In this document: piece by piece, positions 26,196-35,359 of the stretch
Numbering within the stretch: the first letter of the stretch is position 1
Layout: the number at the start of each line of letters is the position of its first letter
NCBI RefSeq assembly: GCF_018333215.1
Contig: NZ_BORO01000006.1
Span: 1 to 64,000, forward strand
DNA: 64,000 nucleotides
Direction: 5' to 3'
DNA from: Oceanobacillus sp. J11TS1
GTDB lineage: Bacteria > Bacillota > Bacilli > Bacillales > Amphibacillaceae
The notes under the pieces: generated by a model
Database searches by the model: none
What the model was told of the DNA's origin: nothing
Seen by the model: the letters and a program-made list of their open reading frames with translations, nothing else
Program-made: the position numbers and the translations under genes

Positions 26196-27629
26196 ATGTT
26201 TCGTATAAAGCCTGAACAAATGCCGTCATTAGCCGAAGCCGTTACAGTAACGATAGCCGTGATTGCCATTATGAGTATTAGTATTATCTATTTCGAAGCA
26301 CCGCCACATCTTCCATTAGCGATTTCACTCTTACTGTTAATCCTATATGGGATAATAAAGAAAATACCATACGAAAAGTTACAGGAAGGTTTGGCTGAAG
26401 GCGCAGTATCTGGAATTAGTGCCATCTTTATCTTTTTTATGATTGGTATTTTAATTTCTGCCTGGATTTATGGTGGTACAATTCCAACTCTGATTTATGC
26501 TGGATTTGAATTAATAACACCAAACTTTTATTATGCTATTGTTTTAATCGTTACTTCTATTGTTGGAATTAGTGTGGGAAGTTCTTTAACAACAGTGGCT
26601 ACAGTTGGTCTTGCTTTTATCGGTATATCCCAGGCTCTTGATATTTCACTTGCTATTACGGCGGGAGCGATTGTATCTGGTGCATTCTTTGGTGATAAGA
26701 TGTCACCGCTCTCTGATACAACGAACATGGCTTCATCCATCATAAAAGTAGATTTGTTTGAACATATCAAAAATATGATGTGGACAACAATCCCTGCGTT
26801 TTTGATTGCTTTAATCATGTTCGGGGTTATTTCACCGAATATTTCGACTGCAAACTTTACTCAAATGGAATTATATAAGCAGGGGCTTTTGGATACAGGA
26901 TTGATTCAATGGTATAACGCAATAATCCCGCTTACAGTTCTGGTGATTTTCTCCATTTTTAAGGCGCCCGCATTATTATCACTTGCAGCCGGTGCGCTTA
27001 GTGCCATTCTTATTTCTTTTGTCCATACTATTCCATCCATAGTCGGACTATTTGGGACGCTTTTTGGAGGTTATGTTTCAGAAACAGGGATTGAAGAAAT
27101 TGATTCCCTCTTGACGCGTGGCGGAATGGAAAGTATGTTTTTTACAATCGGAATAATTTTACTTGCATTAGGAATGGGAGGGTTACTGTTTAAGCTTGGG
27201 ATTATACCAAGATTATTTGCCTCGATAGAAGGAGCGCTGCAATCTGTCAAATCGGTAATTATCGGCTCCGCATTAAATGCAATTGGTGTCAATGTGCTTG
27301 TGGGAGAACAATACTTATCCATCCTTTTAACAACGGAAACATTCCAGCCGCAGTACCAAAAAGTTGGTTTAGCGAATAAAAACTTATCAAGGGTGTCAGA
27401 GGATGCAGGGACTGTAATTAACCCACTTGTTCCGTGGAGTGTTTGCGGGGTCTTTATTACGGGCGTGTTAGGTGTTTCGACATTGGAATACTTACCGTTT
27501 GCCTTCTTCTGTTTACTCTGTCCCATTTTAACAATTCTTTTTGGCATTACAGGAAAGACGTTGACTTATGTAGAAGCTGCTTCATCAGATTCTGTTATAG
27601 ATCAATCGGAAAAAAGTAAATTGGGCTAG
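26196..27629 (+). CDS. NhaC-family Na+/H+-coupled carrier
   Basis: A 477-residue membrane protein with about 12 helices. NhaC-family motifs are FFGDKMSPLSDTTNMASSI (about residues 165-183) and LSRVSEDAGTVINPLVPWS near residue 405. NhaC-family members include antiporters for organic substrates, and T-box regulated members have been predicted as tyrosine carriers (literature recalled, not checked). As last gene of an aromatic amino acid operon it may import tyrosine or phenylalanine (inference). AAAGGGGGA precedes the ATG. Confidence 0.82.
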   Translation: MFRIKPEQMPSLAEAVTVTIAVIAIMSISIIYFEAPPHLPLAISLLLLILYGIIKKIPYEKLQEGLAEGAVSGISAIFIFFMIGILISAWIYGGTIPTLIYAGFELITPNFYYAIVLIVTSIVGISVGSSLTTVATVGLAFIGISQALDISLAITAGAIVSGAFFGDKMSPLSDTTNMASSIIKVDLFEHIKNMMWTTIPAFLIALIMFGVISPNISTANFTQMELYKQGLLDTGLIQWYNAIIPLTVLVIFSIFKAPALLSLAAGALSAILISFVHTIPSIVGLFGTLFGGYVSETGIEEIDSLLTRGGMESMFFTIGIILLALGMGGLLFKLGIIPRLFASIEGALQSVKSVIIGSALNAIGVNVLVGEQYLSILLTTETFQPQYQKVGLANKNLSRVSEDAGTVINPLVPWSVCGVFITGVLGVSTLEYLPFAFFCLLCPILTILFGITGKTLTYVEAASSDSVIDQSEKSKLG

Positions 27630-27701
27630 TATATTAAAACAAGTAGTTCATTTAGGTGAGAAATATTGTTTATAGAATGTTCCTTCGATGAAATGCATAA
27701 T

Positions 27702-27748
27702 AAAAAGCTGAAACTTTTACTCTAATGGAGAATTTTTCAGCTTTTTTT
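27702..27748. terminator. Terminator between nhaC-like gene and dehalogenase pseudogene
   Basis: AAAAAGCTGAAA pairs with TTTCAGCTTTTT across a 21-nt loop, followed by T on the plus strand and by T-rich sequence on the minus strand. It probably serves both converging genes. Confidence 0.75.
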
Positions 27749-27831
27749 ATTTAAGAATAAATTAAATCAGAAAGTATTCAATCAGCTGTACAGGGGATAT
27801 GCTTTCTGGATTAAAACATTTAATAATGACG

Positions 27832-28558
27832 TTATTCCACTATTCGCAGCATATCAATAAGATCATCTAACGAGTTAAGAGCTAGATTGAAATGATCACT
27901 AGGATTTGGAGTTTGCGCATGTTCGCGTGGCAAGTAGGCTGTACGAAATCCATGTGCTGCCGCAGCACGTAAATCCCAAGGATGCGTAGAGATATATAGT
28001 GTGTTCGCCGGTTCAATTCCAAGCATGTCGATAGCCAGTTTATATGCGGCGGGTTGTGGCTTATATTGTACGTGCAAATTGAGTTGATAGAAGCGCATGC
28101 CAACGCAATTCGGCACGAGTACATACCTCAATAATTTGAGTGAAGCCCGAGTTTGTCAGTCCAGCCGTTGTAATTAAAGAGCTAAGTTGATTGAGCTGTC
28201 GTGATGCTTCTGGCCATGGTGTAAAACGCCTTCCTACTGTTGCTAAACGTTCGAAATCGTCGTGTTTTAACGAGATATTTCGGTTCTTGAGAATAGATTC
28301 AAGTGTATGGCGGCGCATATTATCTTCAAGCATCCAAGGTTGTTGTCCGTTGGCAATAGCTTCTGGGAAAGAACCTTGTTTCATTCCCCACTCAAGCGCT
28401 ACGTCCTGCGCTAGGTTTTCATCCATTCCGCAATTACTAAATACTTCCTTCATTTCACGATTAGTAGTACCAACACTATCGACAAGCGTTCCTACAATGT
28501 CGAATACTAATGTATTTACCTCTTTGACTGTGTTCTCTTGGATTTGATTAGCATGCAT
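27832..28558 (-). pseudogene. Haloacid dehalogenase type II-like gene, frameshifted
   Basis: The N-terminal frame (from ATG 28558, after AAGGAGGG) gives a HAD core with the nucleophile motif VFDIVGTLVDS and continues to LLSTQFART. It then runs into a stop. The C-terminal frame carries YKPQPAAYKLAIDMLG and STHPWDLRAAAAHGFRTAYL, the conserved end of type II haloacid dehalogenases. One extra A near 28066 explains the shift; removing it joins the two parts as ARTYKPQP. A true pseudogene or a sequence error are both possible. Confidence 0.8.
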
Positions 28559-28741
28559 AAAATTCCCTCCTTGAAACAGTAACGTTTCGAGATAAGGATA
28601 TTTTAACCAAGTTCTCACTTTTTATTTTGTGTGTATTGTTCCTTTTCCTGAATATGCGGTAGAGAGCGAAGCAGACAACCACTTGCTATGAAGATGATGA
28701 ACAAGCGGTTATACTAACTGACTTTCCTCTGCAATATATAT

Positions 28742-29161
28742 TTATTTCACAATCAATGCAGGACAATGAACACGTTTCATTACCTTGTGACTGACACTGC
28801 CTAGCACCATTTCTTGCAGTACATTTAGTCCGCGGCTGCCGATCACGACCACATCAACACGGTGATTATTGGCATACTTCACGATTTCCGGCCCAGGTTT
28901 TCCGCGTAGAATCGTTGTTTTATAATTCGCATTTGCTTCATTTAGAAATTGAATGACTTTGGAATTTTTTTTACGGCGCTCCAATTCAATTGCTTCACTG
29001 GAAGTCGAGTGCAGAACATCCGTCTTTGATTTTTCAATATCAATGACATAAACAACATCGATAATCGATTCCTTATCGTAAGAAGCCATTTTGACCGCTT
29101 CTTTAGCTGCACGTACTGCATTTTCTGAACCGTCTGAAGCGAGTAAGATATGTTTATACAT
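28742..29161 (-). CDS. Universal stress protein (UspA family)
   Basis: A 139-residue UspA-fold protein. The N-terminal HILLASDGSENAVRAAKEAV and the C-terminal nucleotide-binding motif GSRGLNVLQEMVLGSVSHKV (G-2x-G-9x-G-S/T) indicate an ATP-binding type. It lies 14 bp after the SulP gene and is probably cotranscribed, a common pairing in Bacillales. Its role is stress adaptation or modulation of the transporter (inference). Confidence 0.87.
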   Translation of the reverse strand: MYKHILLASDGSENAVRAAKEAVKMASYDKESIIDVVYVIDIEKSKTDVLHSTSSEAIELERRKKNSKVIQFLNEANANYKTTILRGKPGPEIVKYANNHRVDVVVIGSRGLNVLQEMVLGSVSHKVMKRVHCPALIVK

Positions 29162-29175
29162 AAATAACCCTCCAT

Positions 29176-30609
29176 TTAATGGGATGATAAAACCCCATTT
29201 AATTTATCCATTATTTTCTTACTTGAGGCATCGATTTCAACAAGCTCCACATGAGCTCCTTTTTCTTTTACCAGATCTATCACTTTTAAAACAGCGCCAA
29301 CACCTGAATCATCCCAAATGCGGCTGTTGGAGAAATCAATCTGGATGTTTTCACCCTGTATATCCGCTTTTTTAAAGTAATTAACAAATCCGTCAATCGA
29401 GGCGAAAAAGAGTTGCCCATGAATACTATAGTGATTTTCATTTTTCGAAATAGTAACTGTTGAAATTTTAATTACGAAGAAAATGGCACTTAAGAGTACC
29501 CCGGCAAGAACACCTTTAGATAAGTCATGTGTATAAACGACAATTCCGACGGTAGCTAACATAACGATTGCATCGGTCCGAGGAGCTTTTACTAAGTATT
29601 TAAAGGAACTCCAATCAAACGTTCCGATACTTACCATAATCATGATTCCGACTAATACTGGCATTGGGATTTGGACAACTAAATCACCTAACACAATAAT
29701 GAGGAACATTAAAAAGATACCTGCAATCAATGTAGATAAACGTCCTCGCCCCCCTGATTTCACATTAATGACAGATTGGCCAATCATAGCACAGCCTGCC
29801 ATTCCGCCGAAGAACCCGGTAATGAAATTCGCAATTCCTTGTCCGCGGGCTTCCTGATTTTTATGACTTTCCGTTCCGGTCATATCATCGACAATTCGGG
29901 ATGTAAGCAATGTTTCTAATAGGCCGACAATCGCTAAGGACAAGGAATATGGAAAGATAATTTGGAATGTTTCCAAGTTAAAAGGAACATTTGGAATAAA
30001 GAAAGATGGGAAAGATTTTGTAATTGTACCAAGATCTCCTACCGTTTTTAATTCAACACCACTGAATATTGCAATGGACGTTAATAATACAATTGCTATT
30101 AACGGAGCTGGAACTACTTTGATGAAACGTGGTAAGGTATATAATAGGATTAACGTAACTCCCACGAATACATAGGTCATGGTCGATATGCCGATGAAAT
30201 GCTCTAGCTGTGCCATGAAAATCAAAATAGCTAATGCGTTGACAAAGCCAATCATCACTGCATTAGGAATAAATTTCATTACTTTAGCGATTTTGCATAT
30301 CCCAAAGATAACTTGGATAATACCTGTTAAGATAGTTGCAGCTAATAAGTAATCAAGGCCGTAGTCCCGGACTAGTGGAACCATAAGCAAAGCCATTGCT
30401 CCCGTAGCTGCAGAAATCATTCCTGGTCGTCCACCGGCAAAGGCAATGACCACAGCAATAATAAAAGATGTGTATAAACCTATCATCGGATCGACACCTG
30501 CTATGATAGAGAAAGCTATTGCTTCAGGAATAAGGGCGAGCGCAACGACAATACCGGATAAAATGTCAGCCCGAATATTACCGAACCATTGTTGTTTTAA
30601 ATTTTGCAT
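29176..30609 (-). CDS. SulP-family anion transporter with STAS domain
   Basis: A 477-residue permease. It has about 11-12 membrane helices, with the SulP signature near the N-terminus ([20 protein letters not shown]) and [20 protein letters not shown] mid-protein. A C-terminal STAS domain (about residues 390-477) includes [18 protein letters not shown]. The start at 30609 follows AAAGGAG. The substrate could be sulfate, bicarbonate or dicarboxylate. An inverted repeat lies in the divergent promoter region shared with the recombinase-like gene. Confidence 0.87.
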   Translation of the reverse strand: MQNLKQQWFGNIRADILSGIVVALALIPEAIAFSIIAGVDPMIGLYTSFIIAVVIAFAGGRPGMISAATGAMALLMVPLVRDYGLDYLLAATILTGIIQVIFGICKIAKVMKFIPNAVMIGFVNALAILIFMAQLEHFIGISTMTYVFVGVTLILLYTLPRFIKVVPAPLIAIVLLTSIAIFSGVELKTVGDLGTITKSFPSFFIPNVPFNLETFQIIFPYSLSLAIVGLLETLLTSRIVDDMTGTESHKNQEARGQGIANFITGFFGGMAGCAMIGQSVINVKSGGRGRLSTLIAGIFLMFLIIVLGDLVVQIPMPVLVGIMIMVSIGTFDWSSFKYLVKAPRTDAIVMLATVGIVVYTHDLSKGVLAGVLLSAIFFVIKISTVTISKNENHYSIHGQLFFASIDGFVNYFKKADIQGENIQIDFSNSRIWDDSGVGAVLKVIDLVKEKGAHVELVEIDASSKKIMDKLNGVLSSH

Positions 30610-30654
30610 GATAAACTCCTTTTCTAAATTTCTTTTCACATTGTAGCACTAACT

Positions 30655-30680
30655 TTCCTAAAAAGGAACCCTTTTAGGAA
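30655..30680. promoter_or_regulatory. Inverted repeat in sulP/recombinase-like divergent promoter
   Basis: TTCCTAAAA (30655-30663) and TTTTAGGAA (30672-30680) form exact 9-bp inverted arms with an 8-nt spacer, midway between two divergent starts. It is a candidate operator for the DNA-binding protein encoded at 30699. Confidence 0.5.
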
Positions 30681-30698
30681 TAAATAGGAGCGGATAAT

Positions 30699-31244
30699 AT
30701 GATATATGGATATATAAGACCGTTATATAATGATAAACAATCTCAAAATCAATTAAATATACTAAGGAGTAAATGCGATCGGATTTATCAAGAAGAGCAT
30801 GGGACTCCTAAAAAAAGACATGAGCTGGAGGCGCTTTTAATGGAGATACAGCCTGGAGATTGTATTGTAGTAGAGAAAATGATTGCTCTGGCTGACACAT
30901 TTCATCACCTGATGGAAATACTACAAGTGTGCGAGAAAGATAATGTGAGAGTCCATTTTCTGAATGAAGGAATTCAAAGTGATACACTGCTTCATATCTA
31001 TTTGCAAGATATGATGGTATATGTGCTTCAATTCCAATCAGACAGCATAAAACAATCTACCACACAGGGGATGTATGAAGCAAAGCAACAGGGGAAGTCC
31101 ATTGGGCGCCCTAAAAAATCCGATGAAAATATTAAAAAGGCAATTGCGATGTATCATGATGGTTTTAAATTGTTTGATATAAAAAAGGAAACGGGAATAA
31201 GTAAATCGACGCTTTATCGTTATTTGGAATCGTTTGAAAGATAG
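30699..31244 (+). CDS. Serine-recombinase-like DNA-binding protein without catalytic serine
   Basis: A 181-residue resolvase/invertase-like protein. The N-terminus MIYGYIRPLYNDKQSQNQ aligns with the usual YGYxRVSTxxQ, but the RVS serine is replaced (RPLY). The catalytic RLxRS region is VEKMIALADTFHHL, without its arginines. The C-terminal part keeps SIGRPKKSDENIKKAI and the helix-turn-helix IKKETGISKSTLYRYLE. So the DNA-binding half looks intact while strand exchange is unlikely. It may act as a regulator, possibly of the divergent sulP-usp operon (inference). Confidence 0.7.
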   Translation: MIYGYIRPLYNDKQSQNQLNILRSKCDRIYQEEHGTPKKRHELEALLMEIQPGDCIVVEKMIALADTFHHLMEILQVCEKDNVRVHFLNEGIQSDTLLHIYLQDMMVYVLQFQSDSIKQSTTQGMYEAKQQGKSIGRPKKSDENIKKAIAMYHDGFKLFDIKKETGISKSTLYRYLESFER

Positions 31245-31269
31245 AGTGGAAGAATAATATAACTTGCTA

Positions 31270-31317
31270 AGCCCAATGAGAATTCTAAACTTCTTATTAA
31301 AATATAATCATTGGGCT
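31270..31317. terminator. Hairpin between converging genes
   Basis: AGCCCAATGA pairs with TCATTGGGCT (10 bp) across a 28-nt AT-rich loop. There is no strong T tract, so termination is plausible but not certain. Confidence 0.45.
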
Positions 31318-31320
31318 GGA

Positions 31321-31698
31321 TTATTCGTTCCTAAATTCGATCTTTCCACATACCACTCTATCCCGATGCTGATTTTCCCCAATCGCTTTCAGGGATATTC
31401 TCTGATTTGTTTGTGTAACCATTTCCGTTTTCAGTCTCAAAATATCATATACAAAAAGGGGGGAGGAGAACGTCATTTTATAATTAGAAAGCATCCACCC
31501 ATTCAGAAGCAGCGGTGAAATGATTTTTGCGCCCATCGCCATGGATAGCATCCCGTGGGCAACCTGGATTGGGAATCCTGCTTGGTTTGCAGCGGCTTTT
31601 AAAAGGTGAATCGGATTTGTATCACCAGAAACAGCTGCATATTGCTTCACTAAATGCTCTGTTATTTCTATTTCCATTTCTTCGTAAAAAGAAATCAA
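31321..31698 (-). CDS. MaoC-like (R)-hydratase, catalytic HadB-type subunit
   Basis: About 125 residues with a single hotdog fold. The hydratase-2 motif YAAVSGDTNPIHLL carries the catalytic Asp and His. A TTG start is chosen, eight bases after AGGAG; a GTG three codons earlier lacks a ribosome site. It is the last gene of the bioY operon and follows a catalytically poor MaoC-like partner, matching the HadA/HadB heterodimer design. The reaction would be reversible hydration of an enoyl-thioester. Confidence 0.72.
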   Translation of the reverse strand: MISFYEEMEIEITEHLVKQYAAVSGDTNPIHLLKAAANQAGFPIQVAHGMLSMAMGAKIISPLLLNGWMLSNYKMTFSSPLFVYDILRLKTEMVTQTNQRISLKAIGENQHRDRVVCGKIEFRNE

Positions 31699-31703
31699 TG
31701 TAA

Positions 31704-32126
31704 TCACTCCTCTGTGTAACGAAGCACCATCGTTGTATCACTTGTTGCCGCTAATTTATCCTTATCAACAATGGATAATCGGTGGACGATAAATTGTTGT
31801 TTGCCTCGTGTACGCAGTTTTTTGAGGTCTATTTGGCAGTGATATCGTTTGTTTGCGATAAGTGTCTGTTTGTAAGAAAAGGATTGTTCACTTTGAATCA
31901 TTGTGAAATCGCCTATCAACCATGGGATCTTTAAGCGTTGCCAAAATAAAATTGGATAAGTCGGAGGGAGTAAAATGTCCTCATACCCTGCCTTCTTTGC
32001 AGCATGTTTATCAAGATATAATGGATTTTTTTCATCGATAGTCTGACAGAATTGCTCAATCTGTTTGCTTGTTACGGTTATTGGAATCCAATCTGTTTTC
32101 GCACCGATCCATTTTTTATCAATCAT
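31704..32126 (-). CDS. MaoC N-terminal-like dehydratase, HadA-type subunit
   Basis: About 140 residues with a hotdog domain of the FAS1/HadA kind. The hydratase region reads FCQTIDEKNPLYLDKHAA, where the histidine of the DxNPxH motif is Tyr. It is therefore probably the structural subunit that pairs with the next gene. The start overlaps the thiolase stop; AAAGG lies about ten bases before ATG 32126. The function is inferred from the neighbour. Confidence 0.65.
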   Translation of the reverse strand: MIDKKWIGAKTDWIPITVTSKQIEQFCQTIDEKNPLYLDKHAAKKAGYEDILLPPTYPILFWQRLKIPWLIGDFTMIQSEQSFSYKQTLIANKRYHCQIDLKKLRTRGKQQFIVHRLSIVDKDKLAATSDTTMVLRYTEE

Positions 32127-33267
32127 GAACTTCATACCTTTCAAATAGGGTTGCTAAGCCAAGCCCGCCGCCGATTCCGAGTGTAGCAAGACCAAATTTT
32201 GCCCCTGTACGCTCTATTTCGGTACATAATCTAGTAACAAGGATAGCACCGGATGCTCCATAAGGATGGCCGAAAGCAAGTGCTCCTCCGCCAATATTTA
32301 ATCGCTCTAGAGGAATATGCAGCTCCTTTATAGAAGCTAATACTTGAGAGGCAAAAGCTTCATTAAATTCAATTAAATCAATTTGCTCGATTGTTTTATC
32401 GATCCGTTTTAAAAGTTTTTTTACTGCCGGAATGGGACCGATGCCGAGAAGGTTGGGGTTAACACCTGCACTGGTTGCATCGGTAAAAGACAGGATAGGC
32501 GTTTGTTCTAATTCACGACATTTTTTCTCAGACATAATAAGAACGGCGGCGGCTCCATCATTGATTGCGCAGGCATTTCCAGCAGTTACCGTCCCGTCAT
32601 CGGTAAAAGCAGGACTAAAACGTCTAAGCATGCGCGGGCTTAAAGATTCTCTTGGTCCCTCATCTGTATCTATACCTCGAATAGGAACTATTTCTTTTGT
32701 AAATCTGCCTTCATTCTGTGCACGTATTGCTTTTTGATGGCTTTCATAAGCAAAATGGTCCTGAGCTTCTCTAGAAATGTGAAAAGTATTGGCAACATTG
32801 TCTGCAGCAAGTCCCATATCAGGATCGCCAATGGAATCCGGTGAAAAACGGGCGCGTGAATAGAAGTTTGGTGTGGTGTAAAGCGTCGTCGGCTTTTCCA
32901 TTTTCCAAGGTGCAAGGCTCGTACTTTCTATACCTCCAGCAATATAAATATCACCTGCTCCTGCTTGAATATGACGGCATGCCATATTGATTGCCTCTAG
33001 TCCGGAGCCGCATTGGCGATCAATAGTGACTGCTGGAATTTCAACAGGAAGACCGGCAGTCAAAGCAGTGAGCCTGGCAATATTTCCGCCTGGACCGATT
33101 GCATTACCTAAAATCACTTCATCAATTTGCTCGGCTGCAATGGAGTGCTCTGCTAAAAGCGCTTGAATAACAGCAGCGCCTAGCTTTTCCGGCGGCACCT
33201 GTTTAAACATACCGCCAATTTTGCCGATTGCTGTTCGTTTTGCTGCGACGATGACTGGTTTATTCAT
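32119..33267 (-). CDS. Thiolase-family enzyme lacking the second catalytic cysteine
   Basis: A 382-residue thiolase-fold protein, overlapping the ligase stop by 4 bp (ATGA). The nucleophilic cysteine is present in TIDRQCGSGLEAIN (near residue 85) and the histidine in AFGHPYGASGA. The C-terminal motif that normally reads CxGGGxG is LGIGGGLG: the general-base Cys is Gly (GGA codon). Ordinary thiolysis would be impaired; a decarboxylating or altered condensing role is possible. It is comparable to YhfS of the B. subtilis BirA-controlled yhfU-T-S operon (recalled). Confidence 0.8.
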   Translation of the reverse strand: MNKPVIVAAKRTAIGKIGGMFKQVPPEKLGAAVIQALLAEHSIAAEQIDEVILGNAIGPGGNIARLTALTAGLPVEIPAVTIDRQCGSGLEAINMACRHIQAGAGDIYIAGGIESTSLAPWKMEKPTTLYTTPNFYSRARFSPDSIGDPDMGLAADNVANTFHISREAQDHFAYESHQKAIRAQNEGRFTKEIVPIRGIDTDEGPRESLSPRMLRRFSPAFTDDGTVTAGNACAINDGAAAVLIMSEKKCRELEQTPILSFTDATSAGVNPNLLGIGPIPAVKKLLKRIDKTIEQIDLIEFNEAFASQVLASIKELHIPLERLNIGGGALAFGHPYGASGAILVTRLCTEIERTGAKFGLATLGIGGGLGLATLFERYEVHD

Positions 33268-34730
33268 TGAATCCACTCCGTCAGATTTTTTTCAATCGTA
33301 TTGCGAGCGATTTTTCCTGTTTTTGTATAAGGCAAGTCTGTAACGGTATAATATTTTCTTGGCCGTTTATAAATGGCAAGCTGTTTTCGACAATGTGCTT
33401 TTAATTGCTTTAAATTATCGGGATTACTATTCTTCCATTCAATCAAGGCAACAACCTTTTGTCCCCAATGTTCATCATCCATTCCAATAACGATGACTTC
33501 TTTTACATCCGGGAAATCCTTTATTATTTTTTCGACTTCCTCCGGATAAATATTTTGGCCGCCGCTGATAATCATATTGTTTTTGCGTCCAATAATTGTT
33601 AGAACGCCTTCCTCATTTAAAAATCCTAAATCATCAATCGTTGCCCCATATTGGGTTAAAACTTGTTTGGTAGCTGTCTCATTTTTGACATAGCCGGTAA
33701 ATAAAAAATCGCTCTCGATATAAACATTTCCGATCTGCCCTGGAGGAAGAATTTCCTTATTTTCATCGCGTATCGTAATAACTACACCTGGGAAAGGCTT
33801 CCCGACGCTGTTAGGGAATTTATCTGCTATTTCCTTTGTAGCAAAGGACACATAACTTAATTCAGAGGCACCATAATACTCGTAAAGCGCACTGTTTGGA
33901 AAGGCAGTTGTTAACGCCTTTTTGATGGCGGGCCTGAGTTTTGCTCCTGAGGACAGGAACGTAACGGGTGCTTCAATTACTTCTTCTTGTTTTGCTAATC
34001 CACTCAGCATCGTTGGAACGGCAGAAATAACGGTTGCTTTTTTAGTGCGTATGAGATGTGAAATCTCTGTTTCTGAAAACGAGGAAGTAAGATAAAAGCT
34101 AGCACCAATATGAAGGGCATGCGTGGCACCGAATAAAGAAAGTGAGTGACAGAGCGGTCCCGGTGCCAGAATAGTGTCCTCTTTCCCGTAATGAAAAGCC
34201 TTTTCCCCTGCAGTAAAACTGGCAAGCCATGAAGTATGACTGCGAATAAAACCTTTTGGCTGCCCGGTTGACCCAGAAGTAAACCCGATATAAAAAGGGC
34301 TGTCCGCTAAGAAATTCTCGGAGCCTTGCCCGTTTATATCATGCACGTGCACGTCGTCTGTGAAAAAGGTTACAGAGAAATGATAGTTTGCTCGTTTTTC
34401 AAAAGAGGAACTGGCAACGACCATATCAGGCTCAGCCATTTCCATGACCCGGGTTGCCTCTTGTTCGCTCCATTTTACATCAAAAGGGATGGCTATCCAG
34501 CCTAATGTAATTACGGCAAAATAAGCCTCTAAAAAAGCAGGCTCATTACCGATGAAAAGTGCTACCTTTTGGGGTCTATTTGTCTCCGTCTGTTGCTGCT
34601 GTAGAAGTGCCTTATATTGTTGAACGCTTTTATAAAAAACGCTGTAGGTAATCGTTTGATCTTGAAAATAAATCGCAACTTTATTGGCTTGTTCGTTTGC
34701 AAATCTTTCTAACTGGTTTCCGATAGTCAT
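33264..34730 (-). CDS. Acyl-CoA synthetase (AMP-forming)
   Basis: About 488 residues of the ANL superfamily. The P-loop is YIGFTSGSTGQPKGF (about residues 145-159). A YYGASELSYVS segment follows, then DLGFLNEEGVLTIIGRKNNMIISGGQNIYP with the A8 hinge, split over residues 370-400, and the C-terminal lysine in PYTKTGKIARN. The ATG at 34730 is preferred because GGCGG precedes it. It sits between bioY and the thiolase-like gene, as yhfT does in B. subtilis. It probably activates a free fatty or dicarboxylic acid. Confidence 0.82.
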   Translation of the reverse strand: MTIGNQLERFANEQANKVAIYFQDQTITYSVFYKSVQQYKALLQQQQTETNRPQKVALFIGNEPAFLEAYFAVITLGWIAIPFDVKWSEQEATRVMEMAEPDMVVASSSFEKRANYHFSVTFFTDDVHVHDINGQGSENFLADSPFYIGFTSGSTGQPKGFIRSHTSWLASFTAGEKAFHYGKEDTILAPGPLCHSLSLFGATHALHIGASFYLTSSFSETEISHLIRTKKATVISAVPTMLSGLAKQEEVIEAPVTFLSSGAKLRPAIKKALTTAFPNSALYEYYGASELSYVSFATKEIADKFPNSVGKPFPGVVITIRDENKEILPPGQIGNVYIESDFLFTGYVKNETATKQVLTQYGATIDDLGFLNEEGVLTIIGRKNNMIISGGQNIYPEEVEKIIKDFPDVKEVIVIGMDDEHWGQKVVALIEWKNSNPDNLKQLKAHCRKQLAIYKRPRKYYTVTDLPYTKTGKIARNTIEKNLTEWIQ

Positions 34731-34746
34731 CGGATTCACCGCCTTA

Positions 34747-35304
34747 CTATGTAGGTTGTTTGCTATTATCAATCAATGGGTATACCCGATTCAATTTTAT
34801 GATAATAGCACTCGCTATAAGAGCTTTTAAAACATCTCCGGGTAAAAAAACGAGAGCTGAGATTGCTGTTGGTGCCCATGGCAGATTGGATAAAATAGAT
34901 AAATAGGTAACTCCTATTATATTAACAACAATAACGCCGCCAAGGATTGTAATCAATACTAGTTTCGAGTACGTTAAATAATGGATATTTTTTTCTGCCA
35001 AATATCCGATAATCCATGCAGCTACAGGCCATGATAGAATATAGCCTCCGCTTGGTCCGATAAGAACTCCTAAACCGCCGCGTCCCCCAGTTAATAAAGG
35101 CACTCCGACAGCAACGAGAAAAACAAAAAGTAATAAACTAAGTCCGCCGCGCCTCGCTCCTAATACACCGCCCGCCAGCATGACACCGAGCGTCTGTAAT
35201 GTAATCGGAACAGGAATAAATGGAACTGGAATTGGCGGGAAGAATGCAAATACCCCCATAATTGCTGCGAATAATGAAATAAACATCATGTCTCTTAACT
35301 TCAA
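34747..35304 (-). CDS. bioY: Biotin transporter S-component BioY
   Basis: A 185-residue membrane protein with six helices. BioY motifs are FIPVPITLQTLGVMLAGGVLG and GRGGLGVLIGPSGGYILSWP, split around residues 30-110. A TTG start at 35304 follows AAGAGGGAAG. It imports biotin, alone or with an ECF module. A BirA-like operator overlaps its promoter, and the downstream ligase, thiolase-like and dehydratase genes are cotranscribed. That hints at a biotin-related acyl pathway. Confidence 0.88.
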   Translation of the reverse strand: MKLRDMMFISLFAAIMGVFAFFPPIPVPFIPVPITLQTLGVMLAGGVLGARRGGLSLLLFVFLVAVGVPLLTGGRGGLGVLIGPSGGYILSWPVAAWIIGYLAEKNIHYLTYSKLVLITILGGVIVVNIIGVTYLSILSNLPWAPTAISALVFLPGDVLKALIASAIIIKLNRVYPLIDNSKQPT

Positions 35305-35359
35305 TTTACTTCCCTCTTTCTTAATTGTAATATTAATAGAATAATAGAGTTGATAACAA

